Positions 25,681 to 34,232 are shown, counted from the stretch's first letter. The stretch: 64,000 nucleotides of DNA from Halorussus gelatinilyticus (GCF_023238445.1 NZ_CP096658.1:3596001-3660000); one strand, 5' to 3'. A program made the numbers and translations. Notes: generated by a model not told the origin, from the sequence alone.

Positions 25681-26439
25681 TTAGTCGATGACTACGCGGT
25701 CACCGTCGTCGCGGCAGACTTCGAGCGCGTGCTTGGCCGCCATCCCGGCGCTCTGGGCCGTGGCGGCCTGTCCGACGCCTACCTTGAGTTCGACCTCGAC
25801 GGTCTCCTCGACGTGTCGGATGGCGTCCTCGTAGGCCGCCGCATCGAGGTCCGGGCAGAGCGCGATGACGTTGTCCCCGCCGACGAAGAACGACAGGCCC
25901 TCGTGGGCTTGCCGGAAGTACCGCATCAGTTCGGCGTAGCCCTGTTCGATGTGGATGAACGAGTCGAAGGCGTTCATCTGGTCGGTGTACTTCCCGGTGG
26001 CGTCGTTCACGTCGAAGTGCGCGATTTGCACGTCGTCGTCCGCGCGCTCGTCGGGGTCCAGCGTCGCACCCCGGAGGATTTCGGTCCGATCGGCCTGCTG
26101 GGCGCTCCCGGCGTCCTGAATCTGCTCGGTCGCCGCCGAGAGCGCTTCGACCGGGCTCGGGTCCACGCCGACGCCGAAACTGACGGTCACGGGGTAGCGG
26201 TTGGCGACCGACTCCTGCACGAGCGCGTGGTCGGCCTCGTCCATCCCGTTCGTCACGGCGATCATGTTGTCGAACCGAGTGAAGAAGACGTACCCCTCGC
26301 GGTTGCCGACCAGTTGAGCGAGGTCGGCGTACAGCCGCGATTGCAGCGTCTGGAGGTCTACTTCGCGTCGCGGTTCGGGCGTCACGGTCCACGGTCCGTA
26401 GTTGTCGATCTGAATCAGGGTGACCTGCGCGTTCGTCAC
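25681..26439 (-). CDS. gch3: GTP cyclohydrolase III (ArfA-type)
   Basis: 252-residue archaeal GTP cyclohydrolase that converts GTP to the formylated pyrimidine FAPy, the entry step to archaeal riboflavin and F420 (deazaflavin) cofactors. The start VTLIQIDNYGPWTVTPEPRRE is diagnostic, followed by LQSRLYADLAQLV, FFTRFDNMIAVTNG and a second half with SFFVGGDNVIALCP. The two halves are the family's tandem palm-like domains. The start is GTG at 26439, set by a TATA box about 30 nt upstream (leaderless). Monocistronic, between repeat copies A and B. Confidence 0.95.
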   Translation of the reverse strand: MTNAQVTLIQIDNYGPWTVTPEPRREVDLQTLQSRLYADLAQLVGNREGYVFFTRFDNMIAVTNGMDEADHALVQESVANRYPVTVSFGVGVDPSPVEALSAATEQIQDAGSAQQADRTEILRGATLDPDERADDDVQIAHFDVNDATGKYTDQMNAFDSFIHIEQGYAELMRYFRQAHEGLSFFVGGDNVIALCPDLDAAAYEDAIRHVEETVEVELKVGVGQAATAQSAGMAAKHALEVCRDDGDRVVID

Positions 26440-26465
26440 TGTTGGCCGGTGGTTCGTGGTACTCG

Positions 26466-26473
26466 CTTATAAG
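26466..26473 (-). promoter_or_regulatory. TATA box of gch3
   Basis: The palindromic CTTATAAG is centred 30 nt before the GTG at 26439 and fixes that codon as a leaderless start. Confidence 0.6.
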
Positions 26474-26731
26474 TTGTCCTAATTCTGGTAGTGTTTCCAG
26501 AACTGAGAACAGAAACGAAGGCAATTGCGGAACCCGGCTCCGTCAATTGTCGATACGGACAGAATATTGGATAAAGCCATAGATTCCAGTTCGATTCGGC
26601 CCCGAACTGACTATCCGGTCGGTATGTGGCGACAGAGAGCCGGAATCGGAAAATAACTGTTCGGTTTTCCGGCGATTTCGTAGGCGTATCACGCAATACT
26701 TATCCGTGCGGCGGACATTCGTAAACTTGCT

Positions 26732-26926
26732 ATGGCAGAAGGAACCGTTGATTTCTTCAACGACACAGGCGGTTACGGCTTCATCGACACCGAGGACGCG
26801 GACGAGGACGTTTTCTTCCACATGGAAGATATCGGCGGCCCGGACCTCGAAGAAGGCACTGAGGTAGAGTTCGACATCGAGCAGGCCGACAAAGGCCCGC
26901 GCGCGACCAACCTGACGCGACTTTAA
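26732..26926 (+). CDS. cspA: cold-shock domain protein
   Basis: 64-residue CSD protein that binds single-stranded nucleic acid and acts as an RNA chaperone. RNP1 is GGYGFID near residues 13-19 and RNP2 is DVFFHM near 26-31. The remainder (EEGTEVEFDIEQADKGPRATNL) is a standard cold-shock fold. An ACTTATC TATA box (26698-26704) is spaced about 31 nt from the ATG, so the mRNA is probably leaderless. It is monocistronic and lies just upstream of repeat copy B. Confidence 0.94.
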   Translation: MAEGTVDFFNDTGGYGFIDTEDADEDVFFHMEDIGGPDLEEGTEVEFDIEQADKGPRATNLTRL

Positions 26927-27056
26927 AATAGCGTAGTTGTCCGCTTGACGGCGGTACGACTCGTGATTTTCTCTGGAGACCGCTCGTGAGTAGCGACGGC
27001 TGTCCAGTACGAGATTTTTTGCAGATACGTGTTACTCGAGAAGGCTCGGAGAGTTC

Positions 27057-27332
27057 AACTTCAGGCTTGAGCCACGGAGTCACCGCACAGCATCGCACCC
27101 GTATAGCACCGCACCCGCACAACACTGCACCCGCACAGCACTGCACCGCAAACTGCGGGCCGGCACACCTCCCCAACCGCTTGCGGTCCTCGGTCTCCGA
27201 CCTGCAGTCCTCACCCTCGCGCGCTGGGCGCGGCGCGAACGCGCCGTGCCGTGGGAGACACGCTCCCACAAGCCGTGCGCTTGCATCTGCTCGCGGTTCC
27301 ACCGCTCGCCAGTCGCGGCGCTTCGCGCCGCG
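27057..27332 (+). repeat. dispersed intergenic repeat, copy B (core plus two hairpins)
   Basis: The core begins CTTCAGGCTTGAGC, runs through imperfect CACCGCACAGCA(T/C)CGCACC units (27080-27150) and CCTCCCCAACCGCTTGCG. Two perfect hairpins follow: 27251-27269 (arms GTGGGAG/CTCCCAC) and 27314-27332 (arms CGCGGCGC/GCGCCGCG, 3-nt loop). A CGCGCAGACGCC stretch after the hairpins (27340s) is also echoed in copy C. Copies A and B face opposite ways on either side of gch3 and cspA. The element occupies most of the 590-nt gap before udk. Confidence 0.68.
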
Positions 27333-27517
27333 CACCGCTCGCGCAGACGCCCACACGCCCTGGGAGGAAAACGAGATCGAGCGCGTCCGTGCAGTTCGGT
27401 GAAATCGAGCGCGTTCCGACGCTCCCGTTTACCTCCGGGCGCTCGACATCTCCGGCAGGGAGAACGAGAAATCCGATTCCGGGGGATTCAAACCGGAGTC
27501 CGCCCTGCACCTCACCA

Positions 27518-28309
27518 ATGACCATTCCGTCGTTCGTCGTCGGCATTGCGGGGGGAACCGGGGCCGGAAAGACGACGGTCGCCCGCGAAATCACCGAGGA
27601 GGCCGCCGACGCCGTCACGCGCATCCCGATGGACAACTACTACGAGGACTTGAGTCACATGGACTTCGAGGAGCGCGCCGAAGTCAACTACGACCACCCC
27701 TCGGCGTTCGAGTGGGACCTCCTGCGCGAACACATGGACGCCCTGCTCTCCGGCCAGTCCATCGAGATGCCTCAGTACGACTTCGAGATCCACAACCGCA
27801 AGGACGAGACCCTCACGGTCGAACCGACCGACGTCATCGTGCTGGAGGGCATCTTCGCGCTCTACGACGAGGAGCTAAACGAGATGCTCGACATCCGGGT
27901 GTACGTCGAGACCGACGCCGACGTGCGCATCCTCCGGCGCATCGAGCGCGACGTGGTGGACCGCGGCCGCGACCTGGAGGGCGTCATCGACCAGTACCTC
28001 TCGACGGTCAAGCCGATGCACGAGCAGTTCGTCGCGCCGACGAAGAAGCGCGCCGACCTCATCATCCCCGAGGGTGCCAACGCCGTCGCGGTCAACCTCC
28101 TCGAAGAGAAGGTCCGCGCGGAGACCTACACCGACTCGGGGTCGGCGTGGACGCTCGGCGAGGAGGGCGTGGAGCGCGAGGAGACCGAACGCCTCGCGGT
28201 GGCGAGCGCGGGCGAGGCCGAGCGCGAGTCCCGAGACGCCGACGGTCGAACGTCTACCGACCCGGACGACGCGGACCCGGAGAAGTGGAACAGCGAGAGC
28301 GCGGAGTAA
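27518..28309 (+). CDS. udk: uridine kinase
   Basis: Phosphorylates uridine/cytidine with ATP or GTP in pyrimidine salvage. The 263-residue product has Walker A GIAGGTGAGKTT (9-20), the substrate region RIPMDNYYEDLSHMDFEER, YDHPSAFEW, and VILEGIFALYDEEL, all typical of Udk. The C-terminal 60 residues are acidic and variable, as in halophiles. ATG 27518 was chosen, because the upstream in-frame extension from 27251 translates repeat copy B and lacks protein character. The DUF5785 gene converges on it. Confidence 0.93.
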   Translation: MTIPSFVVGIAGGTGAGKTTVAREITEEAADAVTRIPMDNYYEDLSHMDFEERAEVNYDHPSAFEWDLLREHMDALLSGQSIEMPQYDFEIHNRKDETLTVEPTDVIVLEGIFALYDEELNEMLDIRVYVETDADVRILRRIERDVVDRGRDLEGVIDQYLSTVKPMHEQFVAPTKKRADLIIPEGANAVAVNLLEEKVRAETYTDSGSAWTLGEEGVEREETERLAVASAGEAERESRDADGRTSTDPDDADPEKWNSESAE

Positions 28310-28361
28310 CGAGAGTACGGCGTAGAAAACGCGACGCTTCGACTGCCCGACTGCCGAGCGC

Positions 28362-28682
28362 TCAGGCGCTCTTCTTCTCGGGCGACTCGCCCTGCGGGTG
28401 GTAGTCCCAGAATCCGCCGCTGCGCATCCCCGCGCCGACGGCCTTGTGGAAGTCGAGGATGCTCTCGAACGTCTCGCCCTCGACGTGTTCGAAGATATCT
28501 TCGACGCTGACGACGCGCTGGTAGTTGATGCGAACCGGTTCGTCGGCGTGTTCCTCGACGAACTCCCGCTTGTCGAGCGGGAAGTCCTCGTCCTCGTCGA
28601 GTTTCTTGGCGAGAATCGCCATGCCGTACTTGCGTCCGCCTTCGCTCCCCTCTTCGCCGTCGGGGTCGTGCGGCCAGTCCAT
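28362..28682 (-). CDS. DUF5785-like conserved haloarchaeal protein
   Basis: 106 residues beginning MDWPHDPDGEEGSEGGRKYG. The sequence KREFVEEHADEPVRINYQRVV and the segment VEDIFEHVEGETFESILDFHKAVG are, to my memory, hallmarks of a small conserved haloarchaeal family (DUF5785) of unknown function. I place the start at ATG 28682; the open frame continues upstream through the tRNA-Ser gene and that part cannot be coding. It converges with udk. No catalytic motif is seen. Confidence 0.75.
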   Translation of the reverse strand: MDWPHDPDGEEGSEGGRKYGMAILAKKLDEDEDFPLDKREFVEEHADEPVRINYQRVVSVEDIFEHVEGETFESILDFHKAVGAGMRSGGFWDYHPQGESPEKKSA

Positions 28683-28870
28683 GTGCGAACGGTTGGGTGG
28701 GTAGAGGAAAAGGATTTCTCTCTCGGCGAGACGGTTCGGGTGGTTCGTGTCGGCTTCGAGTTCGGAGGTCGGAGAGATATCGGTAAGATGGACAGACTGC
28801 CTCTCAGACTGGAAACGTCGAAGAGGGTAGCGGCGAACAGATGAACTCCTCGCTCTGTGTCCGTCGGAAA

Positions 28871-28957
28871 AGCGGTGGGATTGGGATTTGAACCCAAGAG
28901 GCATGACGCCACCTGCTTTCAAGGCAGGCGCAATAGGCCGCTCTGCCATCCCACCGC
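28871..28957 (-). tRNA. tRNA-Ser (anticodon UGA)
   Basis: On the minus strand the acceptor GCGGTGG pairs with CCACCGC. The anticodon stem CCTGC/GCAGG surrounds CTTGAAA, giving anticodon TGA (Ser). A long variable arm (TGGCGTCATGCCTC) marks it as class II. The T arm is TTGGGTTCAAATCCCAA. No CCA or intron is visible. Confidence 0.93.
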
Positions 28958-28983
28958 GCACTCCTAATTTCCGACTCGTTCGT

Positions 28984-29760
28984 CTAAGAACTGTCGGTCT
29001 GCGTTCGGGTCAACTCGGGGCCGGCGTCACCCTCCGCGACGCGGACTCCCCACTCCCGGAGCAGAGTCGCGGTGTGTTCCGGGACGATGCGCCCGGCCGC
29101 GACGCGGGCGTTCATCTCGGGGACGAGCGAGAGCAGGTCGGCCCCCGTCGCCACGCTGGTCGCGGTCGGGAGGAACCCGACTTCGTGGCCCGCATCGACC
29201 GCTCGATTCGTCAGCGTCTCGATGGCGGGCGTCTCGTAGGCGTCCGCGAAGTCCACCGACTCGGTGAACCCCGCGAAGTGGACGCGGCCGCGCTCGCTCG
29301 GGCCGAGGACGACCTCGTTGCGCCGGAGTTTCATCGCGGCGCTGTCTATCTCCTTCCGGGTGAGCATCGGCGCGGTCCCCGGAACGACCGCGGCCGACTG
29401 GGCGTCCTCTTCGCCGAGCAGGTGCGAAATCGTGTTGCCGGCGCGCGCCGAGAGCGTCGAACCGACCTGCACCTCGAAGCGGGCCTCGTCGGGGTCGTCG
29501 AGCGCGTCGGTCGCCAGCGCGCGGACCTCCGCCTCGGCGCTCCCCTCGCCCGCGTCCGCGAACTCGTCGGGCAGCGACTCCTCGTCGCGGTAATTGACCA
29601 GCAGTTCGCCGCCGCTGCGCTCGACCGCGCGCATCGTGTCTTTTAGCATCGCGGCGTAGAGGTCGGCGGCCTCCGCCGCGGAGAGCGGCGACGAGTCGGC
29701 GAGGTCCGGCAGTACGAGTCCCGGCCGCGGCGGGTCGGCAAAGACGGCGATGACGGTCAT
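28984..29760 (-). CDS. DUF2064/CofC-like nucleotidyl- or glycosyltransferase-fold protein
   Basis: 258 residues. The start IAVFADPPRPGLVLPDLADSSPLSAAEAADLYAAML resembles the DUF2064 glycosyltransferase-A-like family, in which the first strand is followed by a P-G-x-V/K loop. Later segments (VVPGTAPMLTRKEIDSAAMKLRRNEVVLGPSERGRVHFAGF) fit the core where other members have a D-x-D-like nucleotide site. The classical glycine-rich activation loop is weak, so the chemistry is uncertain. It is divergent from a small membrane gene, sharing an AT-rich CTTTTAATTC region near 29790-29800. Confidence 0.65.
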   Translation of the reverse strand: MTVIAVFADPPRPGLVLPDLADSSPLSAAEAADLYAAMLKDTMRAVERSGGELLVNYRDEESLPDEFADAGEGSAEAEVRALATDALDDPDEARFEVQVGSTLSARAGNTISHLLGEEDAQSAAVVPGTAPMLTRKEIDSAAMKLRRNEVVLGPSERGRVHFAGFTESVDFADAYETPAIETLTNRAVDAGHEVGFLPTATSVATGADLLSLVPEMNARVAAGRIVPEHTATLLREWGVRVAEGDAGPELTRTQTDSS

Positions 29761-29821
29761 GCCTCCATCTCGGTGGGCGCGACCCTTGAAGCTTTTAATT
29801 CGCGGTCCCCTTCCCTCGCGT

Positions 29822-30025
29822 ATGAACTGGTCGAGACTCCTCGGCGCGCTCGCGGTTGCGACGGTCGCGTTCGTCGCGGTCGGCGCGCTCGTCGGACTGG
29901 TCGCAGCGGTCCTCGGAAACGTCGCGGCGCTGGCGGTCGTCGCCCTGCTCGTCGTGGCCGTCCTCGCGGCGAGTCGGACGGGCGCGTCGCCGACCCGGCG
30001 GTTGTCGAACCCCTACTGGGGGTAA
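29822..30025 (+). CDS. small two-helix membrane protein
   Basis: 67 residues with two hydrophobic helices (GALAVATVAFVAVGALVGLVAAVLG and AALAVVALLVVAVLAAS) and a short polar tail (RTGASPTRRLSNPYWG). The ATG at 29822 follows a CTTTTAATT TATA-like box by about 27 nt, which implies a leaderless mRNA. A longer frame from 29750 would overlap the divergent gene. The function is unknown. The tail ends 2 nt before the stop of the convergent UDG gene. Confidence 0.7.
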   Translation: MNWSRLLGALAVATVAFVAVGALVGLVAAVLGNVAALAVVALLVVAVLAASRTGASPTRRLSNPYWG

Positions 30026-30026
30026 C

Positions 30027-30659
30027 TCATCGACCCCGCCGCCCCTTCGTCTGGCGGTAGTCCCGGTCCATCAGCGCCTCGAAGTGGTCTAAGAACGCCT
30101 CGCGCTTGCTCTCCGAGCAGTCGAGCGGGTCGGCCATGGGGACGATTTCGAAGCCCCGGCCCCGAATCGTCGTCGCGTGGTCCGCGGTGACGTCGAACTC
30201 CTCGGCCGGGGTCGTGGTGTACTCGCTCGCTATCTCGGTCAGCGCGCGCTGGCCGACCGGCACGAGGATTTCCGGGTTTATCATCCGAACCTCGGCGTTG
30301 AGGTAGGGTTCACAGGTCAGAATCTCCTCGTCGGTCGGCGGGCGCTCGGGGTCCCGACACCGCGCGAGATACGTCAGAAAGGCGTTTTCGAGTTCCGGCT
30401 CGTCGTCGCTCGGCAGGGAGTTGTTGAGACCGAGCAGGCCGAGGAGGTGCTGGAGGGCCTCCCCGCGCTCGTCGCCCGTGAAGGGGACGCCCGTCCGGTC
30501 GGCACCCGGACCGGGGGCTTCGCCCACGAACAGGAAGTCCGCGCCCACGTCGCCGTACCCGTGGACGACCTGCTCGCGGGTCGCACAGAGTTCCGGGCAG
30601 TTCTCGCAGTCGGCGTCCATCCCGAACGGGTTCGAGCGAGTCTGCTGGTTCGCGTCCAT
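30027..30659 (-). CDS. divergent uracil-DNA glycosylase superfamily protein
   Basis: 210 residues with the UDG fold signature GEAPGPGADRTGVPF (motif 1, about 46-60) and four cysteines spaced as in Fe-S family 4 enzymes (C18, C21, C101, C116). The usual motif 2 His-Pro-Ser is replaced by ADPLDCSESKREAF (about 176-189), so the catalytic or base-flipping histidine is absent at that place. It may still bind DNA or act with another residue. A GGTTTTTACC TATA-like box about 29 nt upstream supports ATG 30659 as a leaderless start. Confidence 0.75.
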   Translation of the reverse strand: MDANQQTRSNPFGMDADCENCPELCATREQVVHGYGDVGADFLFVGEAPGPGADRTGVPFTGDERGEALQHLLGLLGLNNSLPSDDEPELENAFLTYLARCRDPERPPTDEEILTCEPYLNAEVRMINPEILVPVGQRALTEIASEYTTTPAEEFDVTADHATTIRGRGFEIVPMADPLDCSESKREAFLDHFEALMDRDYRQTKGRRGR

Positions 30660-30710
30660 CGTCGGTACCGAGGGACGCGCGCGGTAAAAACCGGTCGAAG
30701 CCGAGGGTGC

Positions 30711-31616
30711 TCAGTACCGGTCGTCGTCGGTGCCGCGTAGCTTCCGGAGGTACGGTTCGACGCGCTCGTAGTAGTCGCCGGGTTCGACGCGGTCGGCGTT
30801 GCGGTCGTGGACGACCACGCCGTACTCGGCGAGTTTCGGCAGGTGGACGTGGCGAAGCGAGGTCGCGGCCCGTTCGCGCTCCACGGAACACCGGTCGGCG
30901 ATTCGCCCGGTCAGCTCCGAGACCGTCGTCGCCTCGCCGTCGGCCAGCACGTCGAGGACGGTCCGGCGTCGGGGGTCGGCGACGACCTCGAAGCAGTCGT
31001 CCACCGAGGGGCGAGCGACCGACGGGGTCACCGTCTCGACGGTCTCTACTACGGTGTCGAACAGCGAGGCGACTTCGCGGACGACGCGACGCTCGTGAGC
31101 GCCGGGTCGCAGACAGAAGTGGCCGACCGCGCCGCGGGCGTCCAGTCCGCGCAGGAACTCCCGGAGGAAGTCGGTGACCGTCGCGGCGTCACCGTGAGCG
31201 AGGAGGTCGGTCAGCGAGTCGAAGTAGACGACCTCGTCGCCGCCGGTAGTCCATCCGTCGAGGTAGTTCGTCACCGCGGCGCGTATCTCGTCGGTGTCGG
31301 TCGGGTCCGCGACGCCACAGAGCGGCGTCCGGTCGGCGGGCAGCGGCGCGCTCGCGGCGGTGGACGACCGCATCTGTTCGCCGACGCTGACGACGCCGAC
31401 GTTCTGCGGCGGCTGGTCCACGCGCTCGCGCCACTCGTGGAGGAAGCGCTCGGACCGTCTGTAGGTCACGGCTACCGCGTCGGTGAGGTCTTCGGTCAGC
31501 AGGTCGAGCAGTACGTCGAACCGCGAATCGTCGTCGGTCGTCCGGCGCAGAATCAACTTGTGCGGGTCGCAGTCGATGCAGGTCCGGACGAGTTTCGTAT
31601 CTTGCACACCACTCAC
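30711..31616 (-). CDS. DUF7504/DUF7344-like two-domain regulator
   Basis: 301 residues. The N-terminal 190 residues look like an inactive RecA/KaiC-type domain of haloarchaeal regulators (KLVRTCIDCDPHKLILRR, VVYFDSLTDLLAHGDAATV); there is no Walker A motif. The C-terminal 100 residues are a winged helix of DUF7344 type (DDCFEVVADPRRRTVLDVL ... LRHVHLPKLAEYGVVVHD). It follows the HalOD1 gene by 4 nt, so the two probably form an operon. A signal-sensing DNA-binding role is inferred. Confidence 0.75.
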   Translation of the reverse strand: MSGVQDTKLVRTCIDCDPHKLILRRTTDDDSRFDVLLDLLTEDLTDAVAVTYRRSERFLHEWRERVDQPPQNVGVVSVGEQMRSSTAASAPLPADRTPLCGVADPTDTDEIRAAVTNYLDGWTTGGDEVVYFDSLTDLLAHGDAATVTDFLREFLRGLDARGAVGHFCLRPGAHERRVVREVASLFDTVVETVETVTPSVARPSVDDCFEVVADPRRRTVLDVLADGEATTVSELTGRIADRCSVERERAATSLRHVHLPKLAEYGVVVHDRNADRVEPGDYYERVEPYLRKLRGTDDDRY

Positions 31617-31620
31617 CTCT

Positions 31621-31953
31621 TCAGTCGTCTGAAACGGGTTCGTCTACGATTCGGACGCGGCCGTCGCTGCGTACGAGGACTTCGAGGCCACAGACCCGGA
31701 AGGTGGTCTGGGCCTTGCCCTCGTCGTCGGCGAACAGCGAGTCGAGTGCGTCCGGGTCGATTCTCTCTGCGATAGGGATGACCGTCTCCGTCGGGTCCAC
31801 GTCGGCGACTTCGGCGATGGCTTCGATGATGACGTCGCTCAGCGTCGCCGGACCGTCCGGGTCGTAGGTCGCTCGGTAGACGCCGGAACGGTCGGGTGAT
31901 TCGGTCAGCCGCGGGTTCTCGTTGGTATCGTTTCCCATGTTGCTTTTAGACAC
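31621..31953 (-). CDS. HalOD1 output-domain protein
   Basis: 110 residues. The segment GVYRATYDPDGPATLSDVIIEAIAEVADVDPTE and the C-terminal TTFRVCGLEVLVRSDGRVRIVD match the haloarchaeal output domain 1 family, found as single domains and as C-termini of response regulators. The role is unclear but is thought to be signalling. The start is GTG 31953, with ATG 31938 a near alternative. It is the first gene of a two-gene unit with the DUF7504/DUF7344-like regulator. Confidence 0.8.
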   Translation of the reverse strand: MSKSNMGNDTNENPRLTESPDRSGVYRATYDPDGPATLSDVIIEAIAEVADVDPTETVIPIAERIDPDALDSLFADDEGKAQTTFRVCGLEVLVRSDGRVRIVDEPVSDD

Positions 31954-32225
31954 GTTTCCCGACCCTACCCATTATTCAATACGAAGGGGCAATAAATTTA
32001 CGGCGGATCGGCCCAGGTGTTTCGAACGAAGAAATCGGCCGACGGAAGGGAGTCGTCTCCGGTCTCGTGACAGGTCTGCGGATTAGGGAGACGGCGGCGG
32101 GGTTAGTCGCGCGAAACGGTTGCTATCGAATAGAAAGGTTCCATTACGACAGTCCCGACGATTGAAAGCGTACAACGATTGCACCCATTTAATCCGCTCG
32201 CCGAGAATCTATCGGTGGGGGTTTC

Positions 32226-32873
32226 ATGACACAGAAGTCATCCCGTCGCCGCTTTCTGAAAGTGGCGGCAGCGACAGGTGCATTGGCCGGTGTAAACGCG
32301 ACGGTCCTCGCTCAGGGCCAGAGCCAGAACGAGGAAGTCATCCTCCTCGGAGGGTACACGAGAGGGTGGCAGGGGTATCGTCTCCCCGGAAGCGCGGAAG
32401 CGAGCGGAACCGCGAATCCGACGCTGAACTTGCAAGCGGGGACGACGTACACCCTGATGTGGCAGAACGGCGACGGGGTGGGCCACAACTTCGCGATTCA
32501 GGACTCGCAGGGCAACAACCTGCAGGTCCTCGAACCGCTCACCGTTCAGGCGGACACGTTCTCCCAAATCAACGAGAGTCAGGCCGGGCAGAACGTCTCG
32601 CTGGACGTCTCTAGCGGGAACATCACCGGAGTTAGCATCGGGGATAGCGGAAACGCGACCGGTGGCGGGAACGCGACCGGCGGCCAGCAGTCCACCGAGT
32701 CGCTGGTCGCCCAGACGGAGATTCTCTCCGAGCAGGGCGCGGTTCAGGCCGTCCAGTTCACCGCGAGCCCGGAGATGGCCCAGTACATCTGTGTCGTCCA
32801 CCCGAACACGATGGTCGGCGACGTAGCGGTGTCCGGCGGCGGCAGCGGCGGGAGCAACAACAGTTCGATGTAA
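32226..32873 (+). CDS. Tat-exported cupredoxin-domain protein
   Basis: 215 residues. The Tat signal SRRRFLKVAAATGALAG is followed by a single-domain cupredoxin with copper ligands in VGHNFAIQD (His) and YICVVHPNTM (Cys, His, Met), the type-1 blue-copper set. A Gly/Asn-rich insert (about 140-155) lies between strands, and the C-terminus is Gly/Ser/Asn-rich. Residues 58-85 (NPTLNLQAGTTYTL...) closely match the C-terminal domain of the protein at 61059-62450. A CATTTAATCC box about 35 nt upstream is a likely TATA element. Electron-transfer role by family. Confidence 0.85.
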   Translation: MTQKSSRRRFLKVAAATGALAGVNATVLAQGQSQNEEVILLGGYTRGWQGYRLPGSAEASGTANPTLNLQAGTTYTLMWQNGDGVGHNFAIQDSQGNNLQVLEPLTVQADTFSQINESQAGQNVSLDVSSGNITGVSIGDSGNATGGGNATGGQQSTESLVAQTEILSEQGAVQAVQFTASPEMAQYICVVHPNTMVGDVAVSGGGSGGSNNSSM

Positions 32874-32949
32874 CGCCGAACCGGGGGTCGGCGCTCGTCT
32901 CTTTTCTCTCGCTCCGTGTTCCGATTGCTCCGTGTGCCGTTCGCTCGCG

Positions 32950-34116
32950 CTACTCGTTTCGCGGACTGCTCGGATGATACTCCGTGTCGTACTCGCCCGG
33001 CCGGTCGTCCACGCGGTCGGGGTTGATGCGACCGCCCAGCAACATGAAGTCCACGAGCGTCAGCGCGAGCATCGCCTCCACGACCGGGACGCCGCGCGGG
33101 GGCAACACCGGGTCGTGGCGGCCGATGACCTGTTCGTCGGTCTCTTCGCCGGTCTCCCAATCGACCGTGGTCTGGGTCTTCGGAATCGAGGTCGGCGCGT
33201 GGAGCGTCACCTCGCCGTAGATGGGTTCGCCGGTCGTGATGCCGCCCTGTAGCCCGCCGTGGTCGTTCTCGGTCGGTACGGGGTCGCTCTCGTCGGGGTT
33301 CTCGGGGTCCTCGAACTCCCACTCGTCGTTGCGCTCGCTCCCGGTGTACTCGCGGGCCTCGCGGCCGAGTCCGAACTCGAAGGCGGTCGAAGCCGGCACG
33401 CTCATCATCGCCTGCCCGAGTCGCGCCTCGACCGAATCGAACCGGGGTGCGCCGAGACCGCGCGGCACGCCGCGGGCCTCAAAGTAGATGGACCCGCCGA
33501 TGGAGTCGCCGTCCTGCTGGTACTCGTCGATGCGCTCGCGCATCTGCTCGGCGGTCTCGGGATGCGCGCAGCGGACTTCGTTGTCCTCACTGTGTTCTTT
33601 GATCTCTTCGAAGGAGACCGCCGGGGCCTCGATGTCGCCGATCTGGTTGACGTGAGCCTTGAGTTCGACGCCCTCCTCGGCGAGAATCTTCTTGGCGACC
33701 GCGCCGGCCGCGACCCAGTTGACCGTCTCGCGGGCCGACGAGCGCCCGCCGCCGCCCCAGTTTCGCGTGCCGAACTTCGCCGAGTAGGTGAAGTCGCCGT
33801 GAGAGGGCCGGGGAGCGGTGACGAACGGTTCGTACTTCTCCGAGCGGGCGTCCTTGTTCTCGATGACCATCCCGATGGGCGTGCCGGTGGTGTAGCCGTC
33901 CTGGAGGCCGGACTTGATGGACACGTGGTCGGGTTCGCCGCGGCTCGTGGTTATCATCGACTGGCCGGGTTTCCGCCGGTCGAGGTCGGCCTGTACGTCG
34001 TCTTCGTCCAGTTCGAGACCGGCCGGACAGCCGGAGACGGTGACGCCCATCGCCTCGCCGTGACTCTCGCCGAAGGTCGTCACCTGAAAGAGGCGTCCGA
34101 AGCTGTTTCCGTTCAT
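32950..34116 (-). CDS. aroC: chorismate synthase
   Basis: 388-residue enzyme that converts 5-enolpyruvylshikimate-3-phosphate to chorismate, requiring reduced FMN. Diagnostic motifs are GESHGEAMGVTVSGCPAG near the N-terminus, RRKPGQSMITTSRGEPD, FGTRNWGGGGRSSARETV and the C-terminal RHDPVLPPRGVPVVEAM. The acidic insert WEFEDPENPDESDPVPTEND is halophilic. The start at 34116 lies about 29 nt downstream of a minus-strand ACCATAAATA box, so the mRNA is leaderless. aroA lies 3.3 kb away on the same strand and tyrA 14 kb away. Confidence 0.97.
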   Translation of the reverse strand: MNGNSFGRLFQVTTFGESHGEAMGVTVSGCPAGLELDEDDVQADLDRRKPGQSMITTSRGEPDHVSIKSGLQDGYTTGTPIGMVIENKDARSEKYEPFVTAPRPSHGDFTYSAKFGTRNWGGGGRSSARETVNWVAAGAVAKKILAEEGVELKAHVNQIGDIEAPAVSFEEIKEHSEDNEVRCAHPETAEQMRERIDEYQQDGDSIGGSIYFEARGVPRGLGAPRFDSVEARLGQAMMSVPASTAFEFGLGREAREYTGSERNDEWEFEDPENPDESDPVPTENDHGGLQGGITTGEPIYGEVTLHAPTSIPKTQTTVDWETGEETDEQVIGRHDPVLPPRGVPVVEAMLALTLVDFMLLGGRINPDRVDDRPGEYDTEYHPSSPRNE

Positions 34117-34140
34117 TGCAGGAGTGTTGGTCGGGGCGGG

Positions 34141-34150
34141 TATTTATGGT
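34141..34150 (-). promoter_or_regulatory. TATA box of aroC
   Basis: Minus-strand ACCATAAATA, centred about 29 nt from the aroC ATG. It lies in the intergenic space between aroC and the divergent antiporter gene. Confidence 0.55.
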
Positions 34151-34232
34151 TTGGAGAACGCGCAAATGGCACCTCGACGGGGCGTCCGCCCGCAGAACTT
34201 TGCCGTCGGAAGCCGAACCGTCCCGCAGAGCC

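Noticed and set aside
27060-27160. imperfect CACCGCAC-type units considered as a CRISPR array
   Set aside because: Units are only a few bases, irregular and without unique spacers of constant length.
30310-30891. 193-residue Arg-rich frame overlapping the UDG gene
   Set aside because: Alternate-frame shadow; the UDG frame carries the motifs.
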